Assembly: GCF_006363955.1 (NCBI RefSeq)
Contig: NZ_CP040948.1
Coordinates: forward strand, 1,860,001-1,924,000
Direction: 5' to 3'
Source: Methylophilus medardicus
GTDB lineage: Bacteria > Pseudomonadota > Gammaproteobacteria > Burkholderiales > Methylophilaceae
DNA: 64,000 nucleotides
Shown here one piece after another: positions 9,912 to 18,028 of this stretch. The notes beneath the pieces were generated by a model. That model had not been told where the DNA came from, made no database searches, and was given only the letters and a program-made list of their open reading frames with translations. The position numbers and the translations under genes are program-made. Each line of letters begins with the position of its first letter. The first letter of the stretch is position 1.

Positions 9912-10610
9912 ATGGCTGAATCCTTTTACCGGTTGCCAGGCGGGCCAGTGCGTATTCTGAGGACCGAGACGGCTTTCCCTCCTTTATCACAGGCTTTGAC
10001 TGAGCCCAATGGACTCATCGCGATTGGCGGTGACTTATCGGCCAACCGACTCATGGCTGCCTACCGGCAAGGCATATTCCCCTGGTTTAGTCCCGGAGAA
10101 CCGATCCTCTGGTGGAGCCCTGACCCGCGTATGGTGTTGTTTCCAGAACAGCTCACCATTCAGCGCTCGTTACGTAAAGTGATCCAGCAGCAAATTTTTG
10201 AGATTCGTATTAACACCGATTTTAAGAGGGTGATGCAAGCCTGCGCAGAAACCCCACGTCCGGGACAGCCAGGGACTTGGATCAGTGAAGAGATGATTGA
10301 TGCCTACCACCAATTGCATCGCATGGGCTACGCACATAGTGTTGAAGCTTGGCAGCATGGACAATTAGTGGGTGGATGTTATGGGGTAAAGATGGGTCGC
10401 ATGTTTTATGGCGAGAGTATGTTTCACCATGTGAGTAACGCCTCCAAAGTGGCCTTTGTTCACATGGTGCAATGGTTGCAAATGCAACAAGTCGGTATGA
10501 TTGATTGTCAGATGCATACACCGCTGCTTGCAAGCTTTGGTGCTGATGAAATTCCAAGAGACCGATTTATCGCGCAATTGAACGCGCTGGTGCAATATGA
10601 CATTACCTAA
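9912..10610 (+). CDS. aat: Leucyl/phenylalanyl-tRNA--protein transferase
   Basis: The 232-residue protein contains the family block GLIAIGGDLSANRLMAAYRQG, then IFPWFSPGEPILWWSPDPRMV, and the C-terminal DCQMHTPLLASFGA. It transfers Leu or Phe from aminoacyl-tRNA to N-terminal Lys/Arg of proteins, marking them for ClpAPS degradation. It overlaps bpt by 14 bases, so the two N-degron transferases are translationally linked. Confidence 0.96.
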   Translation: MAESFYRLPGGPVRILRTETAFPPLSQALTEPNGLIAIGGDLSANRLMAAYRQGIFPWFSPGEPILWWSPDPRMVLFPEQLTIQRSLRKVIQQQIFEIRINTDFKRVMQACAETPRPGQPGTWISEEMIDAYHQLHRMGYAHSVEAWQHGQLVGGCYGVKMGRMFYGESMFHHVSNASKVAFVHMVQWLQMQQVGMIDCQMHTPLLASFGADEIPRDRFIAQLNALVQYDIT

Positions 10611-11352
10611 TGATGCCCCGCTACAAAAAATGCAGTTTTATGTCACCACGGCTTATGCCTGTGGTTACCTGCCAAAGAAACTGGCGCAAAGCCTGATCGC
10701 CACGCCACAAAATCTGGTCACCGGTCCAGTCTACAGTGGCTTGATCCAGCAAGGCTTCAGACGCAGCGGCAAGTTCGCCTATCGCCCGCACTGCGAACAT
10801 TGCAATGCCTGCGTGTCGGTGCGCATCCCCGTAAACGACTTTCAACCGACCAGAAGTCAGCGCCGCGCCTTCAAACAGCACAGTGACTTGCAGGTCACCA
10901 TCCTAGAGGCCGGCTACTACGAAGAACACTTTGCCCTGTATCAAACCTATCAGCAACAGCGACACCAAGGCACTGAGCGCCTAAACGACCTGGAGGATGA
11001 AGCTAACCAGTATCAGCAGTTTTTATGTCAAAGCAATGTTGACAGCCTGATGGTGGAGTTTCGTGATGCGCAAGGTACGCTGAAGATGGTCAGTGTGATC
11101 GACATGGTGATGGATGGCTTATCTGCGGTCTATACGTTTTACGATACCAGCGAAAAAGCCAGTTACGGCACCCACAGCATCCTGTGGCAAATCGAGTGGG
11201 CCAAGCAGTTAGAGTTGCCTTATGTCTACCTAGGCTATTGGATCGCCGACAGCCAGAAAATGGCCTACAAACAACAGTTCCAACCACAAGAAAAACTGAT
11301 CGAGGGCGAGTGGACCCGTAACCCACCGCCTGCAACCTCCCCCGCGCCGTGA
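10597..11352 (+). CDS. bpt: Bacterial aspartate/glutamate leucyl-transferase (Bpt; ATE family)
   Basis: The 251-residue protein shows the N-terminal cysteine motif HCEHCNACVSVRIPVNDFQP, QRRAFK, and the C-terminal YLGYWIADSQKMAYK block of the ATE/Bpt family. Bacterial members transfer Leu to N-terminal Asp or Glu, adding these residues to the N-degron pathway. The usual gene pair aat-bpt is kept. The TGA overlaps the GTG of the next frame (GTGA), so a third product is coupled to it. Confidence 0.95.
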   Translation: MTLPNDAPLQKMQFYVTTAYACGYLPKKLAQSLIATPQNLVTGPVYSGLIQQGFRRSGKFAYRPHCEHCNACVSVRIPVNDFQPTRSQRRAFKQHSDLQVTILEAGYYEEHFALYQTYQQQRHQGTERLNDLEDEANQYQQFLCQSNVDSLMVEFRDAQGTLKMVSVIDMVMDGLSAVYTFYDTSEKASYGTHSILWQIEWAKQLELPYVYLGYWIADSQKMAYKQQFQPQEKLIEGEWTRNPPPATSPAP

Positions 11353-11843
11353 AGCACAGCCCGCAATCTCTAGCCAAACAGTTTTGTTTGGGTGCCTATG
11401 TTAACGCAGTCGATGCCCAACTGTGGCGAGCTACCTTTGAATATCTCACCCGCATTACAGACGATACGGTTTTTCAAAAAACACAGATTGCCTCCCTGTG
11501 GACGCAATATGGGGGCGATTTGCGCGCAAAAGTCAAAGACGATGACTTGGTATTAAAGCTGCTTAAAAAGGCTTTGCCAAACGATGTGGCGCAAGGTGCG
11601 ACCTTGTATCGCGGCGAAAGCTGGTTTTTATTTGATCAACATCAGATTGGTTTTTGCTGGACGCCAGATGAGGCACTCGCCACGCGCTATGCCAAAGGCC
11701 TCAACGCCGTCGAATCCGGCGGGGTACTGCTTAAATGTCATGCCCCAGCACAGGCGATACTTGCCATCACCGGGGATGTTTACCTCTGCGACCCTAGGCA
11801 ATTACTCAGACTCACCACGCTGGCCCTGTTCCCCAAATTGTGA
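11349..11843 (+). CDS. Hypothetical protein coupled to aat-bpt; weak ADP-ribosyltransferase-like pattern
   Basis: The frame starts at GTG 11349 inside the bpt stop and gives 164 residues. The N-terminal half is a helical region; the C-terminal half has TLYRGESWF, then GFCWTPDEALATRYAKG and GGVLLKCHAPAQAILAI. The order Arg-strand, Trp/Thr segment, later acidic residue is like small ADP-ribosyltransferase-fold proteins, but no catalytic set can be proved by eye. Its last 42 bases overlap the 3' end of the aldolase gene on the other strand. Coding is supported by the coupling and continuous codon use; the function is unknown. Confidence 0.65.
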   Translation: MKHSPQSLAKQFCLGAYVNAVDAQLWRATFEYLTRITDDTVFQKTQIASLWTQYGGDLRAKVKDDDLVLKLLKKALPNDVAQGATLYRGESWFLFDQHQIGFCWTPDEALATRYAKGLNAVESGGVLLKCHAPAQAILAITGDVYLCDPRQLLRLTTLALFPKL

Positions 11844-12488
11844 CTCTGACTGGGCCCACTGGCCATAGCCACGAAACTGTGCCTGCACTTCACGCATCTG
11901 TGCAGCAGTCAACAGGGTCGGCTCACCGAATTGCAACAGTCGCCAATATTGCTCACACAAATTTTCCACCTCTACCGCAATCGCCAGTGCTTGCGCTAGA
12001 TTGCGGCCAAGTGCAATCATGCCATGGTGGACCAACAAGCAGGCAAGACGATCTTGCAGCGCGGTCACTGCCACCTCTGAGAGCGCCTGCGTGCCGAATA
12101 AGGCATACGGTGCGCAGCGAATGTTGTCGCCCCCCGCCGTGGCAATCATGTAATGAAACGGCGGGACGTCACGGCCCATGCAAGCAATCGTGGTCGCAAA
12201 CATGCTATGACAATGCACCACTGCATGCATATCCGATCTGGCTTGCAAAATATCCCGATGAAAGCGCCATTCGCTGGAGGGTTTTTTCCCAGCTTCAGCC
12301 ACGCCCTGCCAATCCATAAACACCATGCTTTGCGCCGTTAACTGCTCAGCAGGGATGCCAGAGGGCGTAATCAGCAGCCCATCCGCCAGCCGCAGGCTGG
12401 CATTGCCAGAGGTGCCTTTATTCAGGCCTAATTGCGCCATCTTTTGCGCTGCTTGCAGCAATTGCGCTGCGGGGTCTGGTGTGGTCAT
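11802..12488 (-). CDS. Class II aldolase, probable 5-methylthioribulose/5-deoxyribulose-1-phosphate aldolase
   Basis: The 228-residue protein has the class II aldolase/adducin signature: GLNKGTSGNASLRL (phosphate site), the zinc-binding VHCHSMFAT and LLVHHGMIALG. Its ATG (12488) lies 1 base past the stop of mtnA, so both are one operon. An aldolase paired with mtnA is typical of the DHAP shunt, where the ribulose phosphate made by MtnA is split to DHAP and an aldehyde. The alternative is MtnB dehydratase, which belongs to the same superfamily; I could not exclude that by eye, but no mtnC/mtnD is adjacent. Confidence 0.8.
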   Translation of the reverse strand: MTTPDPAAQLLQAAQKMAQLGLNKGTSGNASLRLADGLLITPSGIPAEQLTAQSMVFMDWQGVAEAGKKPSSEWRFHRDILQARSDMHAVVHCHSMFATTIACMGRDVPPFHYMIATAGGDNIRCAPYALFGTQALSEVAVTALQDRLACLLVHHGMIALGRNLAQALAIAVEVENLCEQYWRLLQFGEPTLLTAAQMREVQAQFRGYGQWAQSESQFGEQGQRGESE

Positions 12489-12489
12489 G

Positions 12490-13557
12490 TTACTGCCCCA
12501 GTGTATGCAATTGTGCCGGCGCAAAGATCCCACACTCGGTAATAATGCCGGTCACCAGTCGGGCGGGGGTCACGTCAAATGCCGGGTTTAGTGCGGTACT
12601 CTCATGCGGGATGATACGAACCCGTTGCCATCGGCCATCCGGCGCTTGACCAGAAATATACGCCACTTCGTCAGCATCACGCATTTCAATGTCGATATCG
12701 GCCCCGCGCGCCACTTGCCAGTCGATGGTGGGTGTCGGCACCGCCGCATAAAATGGCACCCCTTGATCATAGGCGGCCAGCGCTTTTAAATAGGTCCCGA
12801 TTTTATTGCACACGTCGCCCTCGCGCGTGACGCGGTCTGCCCCCACAATAACCATATCCACTTGCCCGTGCTGCATTAAATGGCCCCCGGCGTTATCGGC
12901 AATCACCGTATGCGGAACCCCGTGTTGTGCAAGCTCCCAAGCGGTCAAACTCGCCCCTTGGTTGCGCGGGCGCGTTTCATCCACCCACACATGCACCTTG
13001 AGGCCCGCATCATGCGCCGCATAAATCGGCGCCAATGCCGTGCCGCCATCCACCGTCGCCAGCCAACCAGCATTGCAATGGGTGAGGATATTAATGGTCT
13101 GTTGTGCATCCACACTGGCTTTGGCGGCGATCAAGGCCTTGCCGTGCTGGCCGATGGCCAGATTTTGCGCCACATCCTCATCGGCAATCGCCTGTGCAAA
13201 TAGCCAAGCGGCTGAAGCGCGTGCGGCCTCGGGCACCGCCAATAATTGTTGTTGCATGCGATGAGCCGCCCAAGCCAGATTCACCGCCGTGGGGCGGGTC
13301 GCAATCAATTGCTGCACCACCGCCGCCAAAGCCGTCTCCGTCGCGCTGGATTGAATACCCAGGGCGACCCCATACGCGGCTGCGGCACCGATCAATGGCG
13401 CGCCACGCACTTGCATGTGGCGAATCGCATGGCAAACCTCTGCTAATGTCGTCACGCTGACGATGACAAACTCAAACGGCAAACGTGTCTGATCAATTAG
13501 AGAGACTGCATTTTGCGTGGGCCAAATCGTACGGAAATGTTGATCATGAATACGCAT
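12490..13557 (-). CDS. mtnA: S-methyl-5-thioribose-1-phosphate isomerase
   Basis: The ATG at 13557 (MRIHDQHFRTI) gives 355 residues, the family length; the longer frame to 13581 adds nothing typical. Conserved blocks are VRGAPLIGAAAAYG, the catalytic-Cys region ILTHCNAGWLATVDGGTALA and the catalytic-Asp region VIVGADRVTREGDVCNKIGT. The enzyme isomerises methylthioribose-1-phosphate (or 5-deoxyribose-1-phosphate) to the ribulose form. No mtnK or mtnP is in the window, so the kinase or phosphorylase step must be encoded elsewhere. Confidence 0.94.
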   Translation of the reverse strand: MRIHDQHFRTIWPTQNAVSLIDQTRLPFEFVIVSVTTLAEVCHAIRHMQVRGAPLIGAAAAYGVALGIQSSATETALAAVVQQLIATRPTAVNLAWAAHRMQQQLLAVPEAARASAAWLFAQAIADEDVAQNLAIGQHGKALIAAKASVDAQQTINILTHCNAGWLATVDGGTALAPIYAAHDAGLKVHVWVDETRPRNQGASLTAWELAQHGVPHTVIADNAGGHLMQHGQVDMVIVGADRVTREGDVCNKIGTYLKALAAYDQGVPFYAAVPTPTIDWQVARGADIDIEMRDADEVAYISGQAPDGRWQRVRIIPHESTALNPAFDVTPARLVTGIITECGIFAPAQLHTLGQ

Positions 13558-13828
13558 AAAAAGTAGCCTGAACGTGCACAATCAATAATTGTAAAGTTTG
13601 TAAAAGCACTTGATTTTCCTGTAGGACAAACACTGTATTTTTCCATCCACAAAATCTGTGGATAACTTTGTGGATTGCTGTGTCTTAATTCCGTAACTTA
13701 CCAATTTATAAGGACTTTTTCCGAAAGTTCATTTTTTAATCTATTTTTTTATTCAATTAAATCAATGACTTATAAAGCACTACTATAATTGAAACACTTT
13801 CGACACATTCTTAATGTGTCACTTTAAG
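13558..13828. other. AT-rich intergenic region with DnaA-box-like repeats and a tatD-side hairpin
   Basis: This 271-base gap holds a perfect DnaA-box sequence TGTGGATAA (13657-13665) and two near matches, CCATCCACA (13643-13651) and TGTGGATTG (13669-13677), followed by about 100 bases of very AT-rich sequence. At 13802-13820 an inverted repeat GACACATTCTTAATGTGTC lies just after the tatD stop and may end that transcript. The mtnA promoter must also be here. No reading frame is convincing. Confidence 0.4.
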
Positions 13829-14629
13829 TCATGTGCATAAATGGCCTAAATTTGGTAAAACTTGCTTAGAATTTTTGCCTATCATTTCAATGAGTTGCGA
13901 AGTTTCTAAGCCACGAATTAGGCATAGTTCTTCCGCTATTCTTTTTAAATGCACTGGACTATTTCGACCCTGATGACCGAGCCAAACAGGGGGAATGTCT
14001 GGCGCATCCGTCTCTAAAACCAACTGCTCCAATGGCAATTCTGCCGCAAGTTGACGGATTTTGAGTGCGCGTGGCCAAGTCATTGCGCCGCCGAATCCCA
14101 ATTTAAACCCTAACTGCGCAAAAATGTTGGCTTGCTGCATGCTGCCATTAAATGCGTGGGCAATGCCGCCTTGCACACGATGTTTACGCAGAGATTTAAG
14201 CACGCTATCAATCGCCCCCCGCACATGCAGAATCACCGGCAACTCAAATTGTTTAGCGATTTGTAGTTGCCCCTCAAACAAAGCAATTTGTTTGGCCGCA
14301 TTGTCTTGTGTGATGAAAAAATCTAGGCCGATTTCGCCAATCGCCACTAACTGATGCGCTTGTGGCCCGGACAATACCTGCGCCACAGTGTCTGACAGTT
14401 GTTGCAACGCCTGCTCGGGGGCTTGATCGATATACATCGGGTGCCAGCCTAGCGCAAAGCCCGCTTGCGGCTGCTGCGCGCACCACTGCATGATGGGCTG
14501 AAAAGTCGCTTGTGTGACGGCCGGAATGACGACGGCCCGCACGCCTTCGTGTTGCGCTTGCAGCCAAACTTGGTCACGATCTGCATCGAACTCGCTGGCA
14601 TCAAGATGGCAATGGGTATCAATTAACAT
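13829..14629 (-). CDS. TatD family metal-dependent hydrolase (DNase-like)
   Basis: The 266-residue protein carries the TIM-barrel metal ligands of the TatD family in order: IDTHCHLD, GEIGLDFF, VILHVRGA, HAFNGS and LETDAPD. Such enzymes are 3'-5' exonucleases or related deoxyribonucleases. It lies 6 bases downstream of ribD on the same strand and is probably cotranscribed. The particular subfamily (TatD, YcfH or YjjV) was not resolved. Confidence 0.9.
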   Translation of the reverse strand: MLIDTHCHLDASEFDADRDQVWLQAQHEGVRAVVIPAVTQATFQPIMQWCAQQPQAGFALGWHPMYIDQAPEQALQQLSDTVAQVLSGPQAHQLVAIGEIGLDFFITQDNAAKQIALFEGQLQIAKQFELPVILHVRGAIDSVLKSLRKHRVQGGIAHAFNGSMQQANIFAQLGFKLGFGGAMTWPRALKIRQLAAELPLEQLVLETDAPDIPPVWLGHQGRNSPVHLKRIAEELCLIRGLETSQLIEMIGKNSKQVLPNLGHLCT

Positions 14630-14635
14630 AGCTCA

Positions 14636-15727
14636 TCAATCGCGCAAACGGGCTTGTATCCGAATATCCTGCCCAAACTGTCGTAGTTCCAACACGGTTA
14701 AATCGTGCACACCCGACATCTGTTGCAGCGAGGGCAGCGCGAACATGCCTCTCGCCTGGTCTCCCATCAACTTGGGCGCGTAATACATCAGCAATTCATC
14801 GACCAGCCCGCTTTGTAAAAAAGCACCATTCAGGGTAGCGCCGGCTTCAATCATCACCTCATTACACGGCAATGCCGTCAATGTCTGCATTAATAAGCCA
14901 AGATCCACTTGCCCATGCCCATTCGGGGCGTGCAAGGTGCGCACCCCCATCACGTTCAAGACCTCCAGTTTTGCTGCATCGCCTTGCGCATAAGCCACCA
15001 GCGCGTTGCCATCCTGCAAGGCCTTAGCGCTCAGTGGGATACGCAGCTGGCTGTCAACGATCACTCTGAGTGGTTGCCGTTGCGTCGCTACCGCTCTCAC
15101 CGTCAGCGCAGCGTCATCTTTTAAAATACTGGCGATTCCAGTGATGATGGCACAGCTTTGCGCGCGCCAGTGGTGCACGTCTTGACGCGCCTCAGCCGAG
15201 GTAATCCATTGGCTCTCGCCGTTGGCCAAGGCCGTTCGCCCGTCTAAAGACGCGGCCAGCTTGAGCCGCACATACGGGCGCTGCGTGGTCATGCGCTGCA
15301 CAAAGCCCGGATTCAAGGCGCGTGCCTGATCCTCACATACCCCTAAGGTGACAGCGATGCCCTGCGCTTGCAAACGCGCGATCCCATTGCCAGACACTAG
15401 CGGATTGGGATCTTGCATGGCCACTACCACCCGACGCACCCCCGCCTGCACCAGCGCATCAGCACACGGTGGGGTGCGACCGAAGTGACTACAGGGTTCG
15501 AGCGTCACGTATGCGGTGCTGCCTTTGGCCTGCTCGCCAGCCGCACGCAAAGCATGCACTTCCGCATGCGGCTCGCCAGCTCTGAGATGTGCGCCTTCAC
15601 CAATTACCTGACCATGCTTAACAAGGACACAGCCCACCCGCGGATTGGGCGTAGTGGTATATAAGCCGCGCGCAGCTTGCCGCAAGGCGCGCGTCATCCA
15701 TTCAATATCTTGTACACTTTCTAGCAT
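14636..15727 (-). CDS. ribD: Bifunctional diaminohydroxyphosphoribosylaminopyrimidine deaminase / reductase
   Basis: The 363-residue protein joins a cytidine-deaminase-like domain (zinc ligands in HAEVHAL and in EPCSHFGRTPPC, about residues 55-95) to a reductase domain (about 150-363, with VRLKLAASLDGRTA). It performs the second and third steps of riboflavin synthesis. In related bacteria it follows nrdR and glyA; here a 3.7-kb block lies between. Its leader contains a terminator-shaped hairpin at 15743-15770. Confidence 0.95.
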   Translation of the reverse strand: MLESVQDIEWMTRALRQAARGLYTTTPNPRVGCVLVKHGQVIGEGAHLRAGEPHAEVHALRAAGEQAKGSTAYVTLEPCSHFGRTPPCADALVQAGVRRVVVAMQDPNPLVSGNGIARLQAQGIAVTLGVCEDQARALNPGFVQRMTTQRPYVRLKLAASLDGRTALANGESQWITSAEARQDVHHWRAQSCAIITGIASILKDDAALTVRAVATQRQPLRVIVDSQLRIPLSAKALQDGNALVAYAQGDAAKLEVLNVMGVRTLHAPNGHGQVDLGLLMQTLTALPCNEVMIEAGATLNGAFLQSGLVDELLMYYAPKLMGDQARGMFALPSLQQMSGVHDLTVLELRQFGQDIRIQARLRD

Positions 15728-15742
15728 AGATTGCCATCATAC

Positions 15743-15770
15743 AAAAAAACCCGTGCTTGCGGGTTTTTTG
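15743..15770 (-). terminator. Rho-independent-type hairpin between divergent genes
   Basis: AAAAAACCCG, a short loop TGCTTG, and CGGGTTTTTT form a strong hairpin with U-tracts on both strands. No gene ends here: ribD starts 16 bases to the left and the accessory gene starts 117 bases to the right. It may be a leader attenuator of ribD, or the relic of a terminator from the former upstream neighbour. No FMN riboswitch consensus is visible beside it. Confidence 0.6.
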
Positions 15771-15886
15771 TGCACATTGCACGCTGCCATCGCGCGGCGC
15801 ATGCGGGGTTGTGAAGTGCCGAATACCGTGGTGTTTGCCAGTTTTTTTATCATTAGCCCGCGCGCGAAGGGGCGATACACTAAGGC

Positions 15887-18028
15887 ATGATTTATATCGC
15901 CGACCCCACGCCCTGGTTGGGCTTATACGCAAGCCCATTGCATCACCGCACCGTGCCGCCTAGCGCAGACTTGCAACATTTCTTGACGGAATATGCCCAG
16001 TCGCAAGCGATGCAAACCCCTATTCCACTAGTCACAGATCCCCACTGGCAAGCCGATCTCGCACAAGCGCTTTCAGCGTTACCAGAGAACCTATTAAGTA
16101 TGCTGCACAAGTCGGTGCTGGGAATTTTTTTGGCGCGCGGCATTGGCGCCTCCGGATTCACCGACATGGTGGCCTTGGGTGATGGCAGTAGCAATATTGG
16201 TTTTGTCATTGTGATCGACTGTGATGCGCTGCAGCAACCCTCGGCGAATGATTGGGCCAGTTGGAAAGAGCGCTCTGTGTTTACCAAAGACGCCAGTGTG
16301 CAGATCGCCGTCAAGATTGCCCAAGCAGATCAGGATCACCGTCTGCAAGCCTTGCGCTTTTTACTCCTACATGAATTTGGCCATGTCGTCGCTACCATGA
16401 CAGATCTGTGTCCGGCGGGTTGGTCATTACCCTTACCTACCGTTGCGGGTCAATTTACTAGTCTGTGCTGGCAAACTGATGGACAACCACGACCCGAACA
16501 GCAGTTACCGCAACGTGAAAACATTACATTTTATGGCAAGCCCGCGATGGCTGCAACGGAGGCACACAGTCTCTATCGCGACTTGGCGCGCACGGCGTTT
16601 CCGACCCTATACGCTAGCCTGAATGTGCAGGAAGACTTTGCGGAGTCTTTTGCCAGTTTTATCCATACACAAGTCCTTGGGCAACCTTATCAGGTGATGG
16701 TAACGGTGAATGGTGAACAGGTATTCACTAGCGATGATTTCTGGTCCTCGACGCGGGCGGCAGAAAAGTATCGTTATCTACAAGAGTTACTAAATACCTT
16801 GACCCAAGCGGATACTAGTCAAACTTTTCAGGGACTTGCGCCTTTTTTACGCATGAGCTTAAGTGGCGGAGACTTACAAGCACGCACGCAAGCCTTACTG
16901 GTGCAGGCAAACCAGGATCAAGACAACGCGGTATTGTGGATGAACTTAGCCACTGGTTTCTTGTGCTTGAAAATGCGGGAGATGGGCTTAGCGATTCAGG
17001 AACAAGCGCTGTCATTACAACGACTGTATCGTCGGCCAGCCAACTGTCAGCCTGCGCGAGCCCGATTGCTGTTGATCATGACCGCAGGCGACTTGTCTGA
17101 AAACACGCCCATCGACTGTTTGTTAGAAAACAGTCCCATCGAATTGCTGTATTACTATGCCACGGTGGCGCAGCCGTTACCGTCGCCCCTCCCAGCGCAC
17201 GATGCCGTGATGGTGACCTTGTCAGATAGCCAAGCAAACCATGCACTCCTAGAAGCCGTTCAAGCGCGCTTGGTCGACCATCCGCAGCCAGTGATCAACC
17301 AACCGCATTTACTGCCACTGGTGAACCGTGATCAGTTGAGTGCGCTTCTGCAAGGCATCACAGGCTTGGACATCCCTCGCACGCACCAACTCACGCGTAG
17401 CCAAGTGGTTACTCGTTTGCGCATGCAATCCGATGCCAATGCGGATCAAGCGGATGGCTTACCCGCTCTGCCGCTGATTATTCGGCCAGTCGGCTCGCAA
17501 GCCGGCAACGATCTGGCCAAAATCACCCAAGCCAGCGAACTAGCAGACTATTTAAGGCAGGTGCAAAGTACGACATTTTTTGTGTCACGCTTTGTGGATT
17601 ACAGTAGCCAAGATGGTCAGTTCCGCAAATATCGCATCGCTATGCTGCGTGGGCAACCGTTTATCTGCCATATGGCCATTTCGAGCGACTGGATGGTGCA
17701 TTACGTCAATGCCGGCATGTATGACGCCGCCGAAAAACGTGCTGAAGAAGGTTTGTTTATGCAAAACTTCTCTCAATTTGTTGCCCGACATCAATCCGCG
17801 TTAGCGGCTATTTACCAGCGCTTGCCGCTCGACTATTTATGTATCGACTGTGCAGAGACCAAACAAGGCCAACTGTTGATCTTCGAGATTGACCACATCA
17901 TGGCAGTGCATGCCATGGACTCTGCCAGTTTATTCCCGTTCAAAGCCGCACAAATCGCCAAACTGCAGCAGGCCTTTGAGCAATATGTATATGCATTACA
18001 GCCGCAACCTTTACTGGAGAGCGCATGA
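15887..18028 (+). CDS. Fusion of HExxH metalloprotease-like and ATP-grasp-like domains
   Basis: The 713-residue soluble protein has no signal peptide. The N-terminal third has LLLHEFGHVVATM (HExxH at 162-166) and, about 85 residues later, VQEDFAESFASF (249-258), spaced like the zinc ligands of a gluzincin. A helical TPR-like middle follows (about 320-390). The C-terminal part (about 525-680) looks like an ATP-grasp ligase: PLIIRPVGSQAGNDL, FVSRFVDYSSQDGQFRKYR, HMAIS, DYLCIDCAE and LLIFEID; the usual final Asn is Asp (669). It likely couples an amino or carboxyl substrate in an ATP-dependent way. Its stop overlaps the start of the SerC-like gene (ATGA). The substrate is unknown, and whether the protease part is catalytic is inferred. 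Confidence 0.7.
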   Translation: MIYIADPTPWLGLYASPLHHRTVPPSADLQHFLTEYAQSQAMQTPIPLVTDPHWQADLAQALSALPENLLSMLHKSVLGIFLARGIGASGFTDMVALGDGSSNIGFVIVIDCDALQQPSANDWASWKERSVFTKDASVQIAVKIAQADQDHRLQALRFLLLHEFGHVVATMTDLCPAGWSLPLPTVAGQFTSLCWQTDGQPRPEQQLPQRENITFYGKPAMAATEAHSLYRDLARTAFPTLYASLNVQEDFAESFASFIHTQVLGQPYQVMVTVNGEQVFTSDDFWSSTRAAEKYRYLQELLNTLTQADTSQTFQGLAPFLRMSLSGGDLQARTQALLVQANQDQDNAVLWMNLATGFLCLKMREMGLAIQEQALSLQRLYRRPANCQPARARLLLIMTAGDLSENTPIDCLLENSPIELLYYYATVAQPLPSPLPAHDAVMVTLSDSQANHALLEAVQARLVDHPQPVINQPHLLPLVNRDQLSALLQGITGLDIPRTHQLTRSQVVTRLRMQSDANADQADGLPALPLIIRPVGSQAGNDLAKITQASELADYLRQVQSTTFFVSRFVDYSSQDGQFRKYRIAMLRGQPFICHMAISSDWMVHYVNAGMYDAAEKRAEEGLFMQNFSQFVARHQSALAAIYQRLPLDYLCIDCAETKQGQLLIFEIDHIMAVHAMDSASLFPFKAAQIAKLQQAFEQYVYALQPQPLLESA

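Noticed and set aside
11840-12319. Long frame on the + strand opposite the aldolase gene
   Set aside because: It is a shadow of a well-supported class II aldolase and its protein lacks any family character.
12880-13460. Overlapping + strand frames opposite mtnA
   Set aside because: They are rich in Pro, Arg and His, typical of shadows of a GC-rich gene, and mtnA is certain.
13558-13828. Chromosomal replication origin
   Set aside because: Only one perfect DnaA box; no dnaA, dnaN, gidA or parA gene is near.
15728-15886. FMN riboswitch before ribD
   Set aside because: None of the conserved RFN pieces is visible in the ribD leader on the minus strand; only a plain hairpin is present.
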